This document shows positions 14,729 through 20,123 of a stretch of 20,123 bases of DNA, piece after piece. The DNA lies in contig CALVVW010000026.1 of NCBI GenBank assembly GCA_944364005.1, forward strand, positions 1 to 20,123, in the 5' to 3' direction. The notes beneath the pieces were generated by a model. It was given only the letters and a program-made list of their open reading frames with translations. It did no database searches and was not told where the DNA came from. The position numbers and the translations under genes were made by a program. The stretch comes from an uncultured Bacilli bacterium. Its GTDB lineage: Bacteria > Bacillota_I > Bacilli_A > RF39 > UBA660. Numbering within the stretch: position 1 is the stretch's first letter; every line of letters starts with the position of its first letter.

Positions 14729-15448
14729 CTACTTTCTTATTATTGTTGGTTTTGACTTATATTCTTTATAATGAACATTAGTTTTCAAAGCATATATTAA
14801 ATATTTATCAAAAATTTTTGTCATTATTTTAGGTATATTTTCTAAAAAAGTATTTAACTGTTCTTCATGAGAATCTTCATTACTGGTTTCCTCTTCATTC
14901 TTTGGAAAATCTGATATTCCCTTTATTACAATACATTCCACATCATTAGCTCTACATATATATTCAATTGCTGCAGACTCTGTATCTGCTATTGTTATGC
15001 CATTTTCCTTTAATTCTAAATAGTCTTTCCACATAACTACTGGTTTATCTGCTGTACCAATCGTACCTGTCAAAATTTCTTCATCATCAAAATCATTTAA
15101 CACAGTAAATGAATCTTTTATTAAAGGCTCAGTTTCTTTAACTGTACAATCATATTGAACAGCTTTATTAGGTATAAAAACATCTAATGGTTTATATCTA
15201 TCATCAATTCCTGCACATGTGCCTACAACAATAATTTTATTAAACTTAAAATGATCTATCATATATTGAGTAGATGCCGAAGCATTCATCTTTCTTACTC
15301 CACCTAAATATAAAATAACTTCTTGATTATCAATCATCATTCTAAAATATTCCCCAAAAGGATATTTTTCACATTCTTCATGAGACACACCAAAATAATT
15401 TAATGTAATCTCCCATTCTTTTTTTACAGCAACACTTATTCCTATCAT
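14729..15448 (-). CDS. Nucleoside phosphorylase superfamily protein (MTA/SAH nucleosidase-like)
   Basis: A 239-residue protein of the purine nucleoside phosphorylase/MTAN fold. Motifs are MIGISVAVKKEWE at the N-terminus, IIVVGTCAGID (the glycine-rich substrate loop, usually GSAGG), ADTESAAIEYIC (D155, E157, where MTAN has D-M-E) and IKGISDF with the catalytic-type Asp D180. It is divergent, so the substrate could be a nucleoside other than methylthioadenosine. An in-frame start at 15487 exists, but ATG 15448 has a usable Shine-Dalgarno (AGAAGTGAT) and matches where the family starts. The C-terminal 20 residues are Lys/Tyr-rich and may be an extension. It is transcribed divergently from the 15621 gene. 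Confidence 0.8.
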   Translation of the reverse strand: MIGISVAVKKEWEITLNYFGVSHEECEKYPFGEYFRMMIDNQEVILYLGGVRKMNASASTQYMIDHFKFNKIIVVGTCAGIDDRYKPLDVFIPNKAVQYDCTVKETEPLIKDSFTVLNDFDDEEILTGTIGTADKPVVMWKDYLELKENGITIADTESAAIEYICRANDVECIVIKGISDFPKNEEETSNEDSHEEQLNTFLENIPKIMTKIFDKYLIYALKTNVHYKEYKSKPTIIRK

Positions 15449-15565
15449 TTTATCACTTCTTTGCAGAATAATTTTATCTATAATCATTTTCTATTTTATC
15501 ACAAGTTAGCTTAATAAAGAATTATTACAATTATAAATAATGATAAAAAATATTTCTAATGTAAT

Positions 15566-15594
15566 TTGACAGACACAAAATAAATAGTTATTCT
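15566..15594 (+). promoter_or_regulatory. Sigma-A type promoter of the plus-strand phosphoesterase
   Basis: Perfect -35 TTGACA (15566-15571), 17-base spacer and -10 TATTCT (15589-15594), followed 27 bases later by the ATG at 15621 with AAAGGAGAA as the ribosome site. Confidence 0.7.
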
Positions 15595-15620
15595 AATACA
15601 TAGAAAAAGGAGAAAAATAT

Positions 15621-16550
15621 ATGATATTATGTCCAGATCATTATTTACAAATTCGAAAAACAAAAATATATCATCCTAAAGTTAAAAAAAGCTTTAAAAT
15701 TACAGCTTTAGGAGATACTCATATAAGTAAAATAATTAAGAATACTAAATTATATCCATTACAAAAACACTTAGAAAAAGAAGATCCAGACTATTTTGTA
15801 TTTATTGGAGATATAATTGATTTACCCAGTCAACTAAGAAATAAAACTATTCGACAAAATACAATCGAATTAATAAAAACAGCGGCAGCTATAGCACCAG
15901 TATTACTTGTATTGGGAAGTCATGATTATATTGAACCTAACAAAAAAAATCATAATTATTCATATAACCAGTACTTTTGGGAAGAAGTAATCGGCACAAT
16001 GAAAAATGTACACTTATTACATAACGATATTTATCAAAATAACCAAGTGCTTTTTATGGGATACTGGCAAACACTAGAATATTATTATAATGATAATGAT
16101 ATACATCATGAAAATTTAGAAAAATTTTATGAAGATTTCATAAACTATCCGAATCTATATCAAAACCTACCACAAGAGATACCACGAATAGCTTTAATCC
16201 ACTCTCCAGAATTTATAAAATTAAAAAGAAATCGTGAATTGATTCAAGAGTATGATTTATTAATCAGTGGTCACATGCACGATGGATGTGTTCCATTTGG
16301 TATAGGTTCTAAAACAACTGGTCTCATTAGTCCTAAAAAAGAATTATTTCCAAAAATGGCAAGAGGATTTTTTACACTAGATACAGATACCAATGTCATT
16401 GTATCAGGAGGTATTATAAAAATATCTGAATGTGCACCAAAATATTTACACCTAGCAAATCATTTATGTCCTATGCAAATGGACTCTATCATATTTACAT
16501 CAGAAAACCAACCAGTAGAAATATCAAAATCAAAAATATATACACGTTAA
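15621..16550 (+). CDS. Calcineurin-like metallophosphoesterase with a GSHD variant
   Basis: A 309-residue protein of the YkuE/YaeI type. Motifs are GDTH (D32, H34), FIGDIID (D64), GSHD (99-102), IHSP (H194) and GHMHDG (H218, H220). The GSHD segment has Ser100 where the superfamily nearly always has the metal-bridging Asn (GNHD), so activity or metal preference may differ. There is no signal peptide or membrane anchor, unlike many YkuE/YaeI relatives. It has its own promoter and is followed immediately by a terminator, so it is monocistronic. The role of this subfamily (lipid or nucleotide phosphodiesters) cannot be told from the sequence. Confidence 0.85.
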   Translation: MILCPDHYLQIRKTKIYHPKVKKSFKITALGDTHISKIIKNTKLYPLQKHLEKEDPDYFVFIGDIIDLPSQLRNKTIRQNTIELIKTAAAIAPVLLVLGSHDYIEPNKKNHNYSYNQYFWEEVIGTMKNVHLLHNDIYQNNQVLFMGYWQTLEYYYNDNDIHHENLEKFYEDFINYPNLYQNLPQEIPRIALIHSPEFIKLKRNRELIQEYDLLISGHMHDGCVPFGIGSKTTGLISPKKELFPKMARGFFTLDTDTNVIVSGGIIKISECAPKYLHLANHLCPMQMDSIIFTSENQPVEISKSKIYTR

Positions 16551-16583
16551 AAGGAATACCAATACGGATTCCTTTTATTATTT
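16549..16583 (+). terminator. Intrinsic terminator after the plus-strand phosphoesterase
   Basis: AAAAGGAAT (16549-16557) and ATTCCTTTT (16568-16576) form a 9-bp stem with a ten-base loop, followed by a T-rich tract. It begins within the stop codon. Confidence 0.75.
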
Positions 16584-16614
16584 CTATTTTACAATTTTTT
16601 ATATACACACCAAT

Positions 16615-17052
16615 CTATCTTTCGATATCAAAAGACTTAATTAATTCCTGTACCTTATGATATAAAGATTCTCCAGTATTACTATCATAACTATTAGCAT
16701 ACTGAAAATAGTCATCTTTATAAAATCCAAACACCCTATTTCCTGAATCACGTACTGGACGAAATTCATAACTTTTATTTTTTATTTCCTGTTTGATAAA
16801 TTGTATAATTTTATCATAATCTAAATCAGACAATGTATAACCATCAGATATAGATTCTAACGGAATATGATTTTCTTCTAAAAATGGTGTACTTCTTGAA
16901 TAAAATGTATAAAAATATATTTTTTTATCCTTAGTTATTACAGTTCCTGCTCTTCCAGGATTATATAATCCCCACCAATTAGATACACATAAAATACTAT
17001 TTTCCTCTAATTTTTCTACTTTTTCTTTAAGATTTTTTAATTCTTCTTTCAT
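16615..17052 (-). CDS. Hypothetical protein, 145 residues
   Basis: I do not recognise this protein. The first 18 residues are a short coiled-coil-like heptad (KEELKNLKEKVEKLEENS). The rest is a mixed alpha/beta soluble domain with an aromatic stretch NWWGLYNPGRAG (25-36), then GTVITKDKKIYFYTFYS, and a C-terminal RPVRDSGNRVFGFYK. The N-W-W-G-x-Y-N-P-G-R-A-G segment looks like a conserved active or binding loop. ATG at 17052 follows GAGGGAG. It is convergent with the 15621 gene and divergent from the 17125 gene. No operon partner is visible. Confidence 0.7.
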   Translation of the reverse strand: MKEELKNLKEKVEKLEENSILCVSNWWGLYNPGRAGTVITKDKKIYFYTFYSRSTPFLEENHIPLESISDGYTLSDLDYDKIIQFIKQEIKNKSYEFRPVRDSGNRVFGFYKDDYFQYANSYDSNTGESLYHKVQELIKSFDIER

Positions 17053-17124
17053 ACTATCTCCCTCTTTCTGCTATAATTATATTATATTAAATTATATATT
17101 TGGTCGCATAGAAAGGGACATTTT

Positions 17125-17640
17125 ATGAAAGAAAAATTACAAGAATATATCACTAAAAATTACTTACCAGATATTAGAGTAAGAAGTAAAAAATCTAATA
17201 CAATAGCAACAGAACTTGATAATAAAAAATTATCAAAAGCGTATAATACTAATGAATATCAAACCTCAAAAATAGACAATTTTATTAATAAAAGTATAAC
17301 AAACACTAGTTTTCAAGAATTATTGTTCAAATACATAGATGAAAGAAACTTAAAAGATAGTGATGTTTATAATAAAGTTCATATCGATAGAAGACTATTT
17401 TCAAAAATAAGAAGTAATAGCCAATATCATCCAAGTAAAGATACAATTATCTTACTAGGATTATCCTTAAAACTAAATGAAAAAGAAATAGAAGAATTAC
17501 TAAATAGTGCTTCCTATTCTCTACCAAAAAATAATATATACGACTTAATTATAAGATTTTGTTTTGTAGAAGAAATATATGATATTAAAGAAATTAATGA
17601 ATTATTAGCAACATATAATTGCAAATTGTTTTCATATTAA
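17125..17640 (+). CDS. HTH-like all-helical protein of the macro-domain-partner type
   Basis: A 171-residue protein. From about residue 60 it has a helical domain I have seen at the C-terminus of macro-domain or TIR-type Firmicute proteins: SFQELLFKYIDERNLKDSDVY, then DRRLFSKIRSN, then SKDTIILLGLSLKLNEKEIEELLNSASY and a closing YDLIIRFCF segment. The order resembles a Cro/Xre-like helix-turn-helix with an added four-helix extension. The first 60 residues are Lys/Asn-rich and not recognised; no macro domain is present, so this is a stand-alone form. A role as a regulator or small antitoxin-like partner is inference. AAAGGGA precedes ATG at 17125, and the divergent gap upstream contains several TATAAT-like boxes. 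Confidence 0.65.
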   Translation: MKEKLQEYITKNYLPDIRVRSKKSNTIATELDNKKLSKAYNTNEYQTSKIDNFINKSITNTSFQELLFKYIDERNLKDSDVYNKVHIDRRLFSKIRSNSQYHPSKDTIILLGLSLKLNEKEIEELLNSASYSLPKNNIYDLIIRFCFVEEIYDIKEINELLATYNCKLFSY

Positions 17641-17660
17641 AAAGTTAATAAAAAATCACT

Positions 17661-18353
17661 TTATTCACTAGTTTCAAAATCTACCAATTTTTTTAAATAA
17701 GAGATATCATTATCATTCATATTTAAACCTTCTACTTCTTCTTTATCAAGTAACAATAACTTTGATACTTCATGATCTAGCTTATTCTTATTATCTACAA
17801 AATACTTTAAAAGTTCACTAGAGCTAAAATTTAACACTCCAGTATAGATAATTCCATAATTTCTACCAGGATTAGGCGTTTTTAAATACTTCATTTGATA
17901 ACTACATACCTGTTGTCTATTATATAAGTCTAAATTTAACTCTTCCAATAATTCCCTTTGTAAACAAAAATCAGGATGAAACTCATCACTACTTAAATCC
18001 TTCTCTTCAACCATACCACCAATAATATTAATTTTGTCATGACTATTTTTAATAACTACATATTTATCATCTAATGTTTGAAACAAAATAGCAACAAATA
18101 AACTTCTAATATCTAAATCGTTATGATTCTTTGAATAAATTAACCAGGAATATCTAGCTTTACCTATTTCAAGTATATTTGTAGCAACATCAAATTGAGT
18201 AACAGATAGTAACTCTCCATCCCAGTATCCCTCATGTTTTTCGAGAAACTCTTCCCAATTTTTTTCTACTTTACTTTCTAAATCAGAATTAAGATGTATC
18301 TCAAAAGGAGTTCCATTTTTAATAATCGGAACTTCTTTTATCTTTTTTAACAT
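17661..18353 (-). CDS. Divergent Nudix-fold protein
   Basis: A 230-residue protein with a partial Nudix box: IIGGMVEEK (112-117) and QRELLEELNL (132-141), which keeps R133-E134 and E137-E138. The box has six extra residues: Gly113 to Arg133 spans 20 positions where the canonical GX5EX7RE gives 14. Catalysis is therefore plausible but uncertain. The N-terminal 80 residues form an extra domain (NWEEFLEKHEGYWDGELLSV). It is the last gene of the minus-strand cluster, 35 bases after the 387-residue gene. ATG at 18353 follows GGAGTGATG. It may act on a nucleotide derivative; unlike the clean Nudix enzyme upstream, its substrate range cannot be predicted. Confidence 0.7.
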   Translation of the reverse strand: MLKKIKEVPIIKNGTPFEIHLNSDLESKVEKNWEEFLEKHEGYWDGELLSVTQFDVATNILEIGKARYSWLIYSKNHNDLDIRSLFVAILFQTLDDKYVVIKNSHDKINIIGGMVEEKDLSSDEFHPDFCLQRELLEELNLDLYNRQQVCSYQMKYLKTPNPGRNYGIIYTGVLNFSSSELLKYFVDNKNKLDHEVSKLLLLDKEEVEGLNMNDNDISYLKKLVDFETSE

Positions 18354-18388
18354 ACTACATCACTCCAAAATCACATACATATCACTGT

Positions 18389-19552
18389 CTAATTATGTAA
18401 TTTTGAATTTTCCATTTTAATACCATAACTTTCTAGCTTAGATTGATATAACTCTACTACTTCACCAGAATAATGCATTGGTAAAACAACCTCTTGAACA
18501 TAACCTTCTAATATTTCTTTAGTTTGTTCTACTCCATAGTTATTTTGACAAAACTCTATAGATAAATCTATCGAATTACCAAGTTCTTCTAGTCTCTCAG
18601 GCATAATAATATCAGCTTCACGATATAATTCTTTATTAAGACACTTAAATTCAAGTCCCATGGAACGCCTTGCTTGAACAGCACTTAAATATTCACCAAT
18701 CAAACAGTCACATCCGTCACTCAATAAAACCATACCCGTATAGTTTGTCTTTTCTTTATCTAAAATAACCTCATTAACAGAACTTCCCTGTTCTGCATTC
18801 AACGTAAGTCTTCTTTTTTCTAATAAATCCGGTGTTAATAACTTAGTACAAACATTTCCCGAAAAAGAATAACCTGCATCAATATAATAACCATTATCTG
18901 TCTTTCCAATAGTCTTTAGTCCAGGATACATTTCTTCTCTAGTTGCAATATCAACCTCACTCATACCTAACAAATTAGAAGAAGAAACCTCTGTTACTAG
19001 TAACAATTTCTTATCCATAAAACTATCCATCATTTGATTTGTAAATAAGGTAGCAGAAGTATATGCATGACCATTTTTTCTATAATAAGGCCCTCCGGGA
19101 AACTGTTCTGGATTATCAGTTGCAGTCGCAACAAAAGAAAACTTCTTACCATTTTCAAAAGAAGAAAAACTACCTACATCATCCCTCCAAATTCTAGCTA
19201 CATAATTAGAAACAACATCTTCAAATTGAAATAATCGATTAGCTAACACTTCTACTCTACATCCCAAAGAAGAAGCATCATGAGGATAATGATAATAAGG
19301 AGCTTCTAACTTATTAACAACCTCAGGTGCTAATAACTCCTCATTAATTTTACTAGATATGTCATTCGGAAAAGGAATGTCAAACTCATCAAGAAAAGAA
19401 GTAACATTAGAATAAAACATTTCAATATCTTTTCGCTCATTATCTAAAAATTGACCATAATCATATTCTTGCATAATACTACGAAACTCCCTAACAATTC
19501 TAAATAAATCACCAGTCATAGTGCGATCACGTAAATAATCAAAACATCTCAT
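18389..19552 (-). CDS. Hypothetical protein, 387 residues, in a Nudix cluster
   Basis: I do not recognise this family. Features seen: an alpha-helical N-terminus (RCFDYLRDRTMTGDLFRIVRE), an H-Y-P-H-D-A-S-S-L-G segment (about 90-98), a GGPYYRKNGHAYTSATLFTN stretch in the middle with Gly, Tyr and His, and a later LLSDGCDCLIGEYLSA. No signal peptide or membrane segment. ATG at 19552 (not the in-frame GTG at 19570) has AGAAGGAG at correct spacing. It sits between two Nudix proteins on the same strand and is probably cotranscribed with them. A glycosidase-, phosphatase- or ADP-ribosyl-related role is conceivable given the Nudix partners, but no motif proves it. Confidence 0.7.
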   Translation of the reverse strand: MRCFDYLRDRTMTGDLFRIVREFRSIMQEYDYGQFLDNERKDIEMFYSNVTSFLDEFDIPFPNDISSKINEELLAPEVVNKLEAPYYHYPHDASSLGCRVEVLANRLFQFEDVVSNYVARIWRDDVGSFSSFENGKKFSFVATATDNPEQFPGGPYYRKNGHAYTSATLFTNQMMDSFMDKKLLLVTEVSSSNLLGMSEVDIATREEMYPGLKTIGKTDNGYYIDAGYSFSGNVCTKLLTPDLLEKRRLTLNAEQGSSVNEVILDKEKTNYTGMVLLSDGCDCLIGEYLSAVQARRSMGLEFKCLNKELYREADIIMPERLEELGNSIDLSIEFCQNNYGVEQTKEILEGYVQEVVLPMHYSGEVVELYQSKLESYGIKMENSKLHN

Positions 19553-19569
19553 AAAAACTCCTTCTAACA

Positions 19570-20016
19570 CTAAAGATTAGAAACACTTAACACCTCATGC
19601 TCCACATTACATAAAAACTTTAGTGAAATATTAGATAATGGTAAAAAATCAAGTAACTTCACACTAGGAAAGATTTTTTTACAACAAATAGCATCTGAAA
19701 TCAAATACCACATACTATCATTTTCTAAAAAACTCCCTGCTTCTCCTTGATAAGAATTAGCAACAAACAATTCAAAATCAAAAACTCTATCAGGGTATTC
19801 AACAACTAATCTTCCTACAGATTTAATATCAGAAATAGTAATACCCGTTTCTTCTCTAAATTCTCGAACAGCTGCTTCTTCACTAGTCTCTCCATCTTCA
19901 ATCTTTCCCCCAGGAATATCTAGATATCCCTTTTGATTTCCATTTTTATATCTGATAGCCATCACCTTATCACCTTGAAATAAAAATGTTCTAACAGCCT
20001 TTCTGACAGGTTTCAT
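19570..20016 (-). CDS. Nudix hydrolase
   Basis: A 148-residue Nudix enzyme with a perfect Nudix box at residues 37-59: GKIEDGETSEEAAVREFREE followed by TGI, fitting GX5EX7REUXEEXGU exactly. It hydrolyses a nucleoside diphosphate linked to another moiety, such as an oxidised nucleotide, ADP-ribose or NUDIX-type sugar nucleotide; the specific substrate is not determinable. ATG at 20016 was preferred over the in-frame GTG at 20025, which is part of the GAGGTGAT ribosome site. Its stop codon overlaps the region just before the 387-residue gene. It is the first gene of a three-gene minus-strand run ending at 17661. Confidence 0.9.
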   Translation of the reverse strand: MKPVRKAVRTFLFQGDKVMAIRYKNGNQKGYLDIPGGKIEDGETSEEAAVREFREETGITISDIKSVGRLVVEYPDRVFDFELFVANSYQGEAGSFLENDSMWYLISDAICCKKIFPSVKLLDFLPLSNISLKFLCNVEHEVLSVSNL

Positions 20017-20064
20017 ATCTATCACCTCTTTATCTAACTATACCAAAATTATCATAATAGATAA

Positions 20065-20090
20065 AGAAAAAAACATACCAAAGTATGCTT
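20065..20090 (-). terminator. Intrinsic terminator of a gene beyond the right edge
   Basis: Minus strand AAGCATAC and GTATGTTT pair as an 8-bp stem (one G-U) around a TTTG loop, followed by a run of T. It ends a minus-strand gene lying right of the window and isolates the Nudix run. Confidence 0.7.
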
Positions 20091-20123
20091 TTACTCTTTT
20101 ATACCAAATCTAGAAAAAGGAAA

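Noticed and set aside
14575..14781. Plus-strand 68-residue hydrophobic ORF
   Set aside because: No ribosome site, overlaps the nucleosidase 3' end, and its hydrophobicity follows from AT-rich antisense sequence.
176..16550. Recoded TGA (Mycoplasma-like code)
   Set aside because: Several genes end with TGA and the Trp positions seen use TGG, so the standard bacterial code applies.
17641..17660. Shared terminator between the convergent genes at 17640 and 17661
   Set aside because: The possible stem (AAAGT/ACTTT) is short with mismatches, so I cannot support it.
1..20123. tRNA, rRNA or riboswitch genes
   Set aside because: I saw no cloverleaf with a TTCGA-type T-arm, no conserved rRNA segments and no recognisable riboswitch core in the intergenic gaps.

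Overview
The window is very AT-rich with strong AAGGAGG-type ribosome binding sites, uses the standard bacterial code (TGA is a stop, TGG is Trp), and carries the Firmicute-type neighbourhood rbgA - rnhB - topA - tyrosine recombinase. This suggests a low-GC Bacilli/Firmicutes-like bacterium, possibly a gut lineage; no species can be named from the sequence. Nearly all genes are on the minus strand.

Positions 1-5515 are mostly core chromosome. In transcription order there is a DUF2716 protein, the ribosome-assembly GTPase RbgA, an RNase HII with an extra N-terminal nucleotidyltransferase-like domain, an unknown 211-residue protein, topoisomerase I with its own promoter and terminator, and the first 35 codons of a XerC/CodV-like recombinase.

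Positions 5534-12950 are an accessory island. At its left end is an IS110-family element whose roughly 250-base 5' non-coding stretch folds like a bridge RNA. To its right lies a series of modules on the minus strand: DUF1016 copy 1 (broken by one in-frame TAA at codon 45), a HEAGH-motif putative metalloprotease, DUF1016 copy 2 (intact), a frameshifted P-loop kinase-like gene and a RhuM-family gene. Six same-orientation copies of an 8-bp motif (minus strand TTGATACC, three exact through to one or two mismatches in others) sit exactly at the module boundaries. They also bound two gene-less segments of about 150 bp that resemble each other. This looks like a cassette array built or rearranged through a short repeated junction, and it is the most novel feature of the window.

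Positions 12987-15487 hold small metabolic or defence-neutral genes (calcineurin-like phosphoesterase, GNAT acetyltransferase coupled by a TAATG overlap, nucleosidase-like protein) and a possible remnant of a serine recombinase. Positions 15566-17640 hold a plus-strand phosphoesterase with its own promoter and terminator, an unknown minus-strand gene and a plus-strand helical HTH-like protein. Positions 17661-20016 are a minus-strand run of Nudix hydrolase, unknown 387-residue protein and divergent Nudix-like protein, preceded by the terminator of a gene outside the window.
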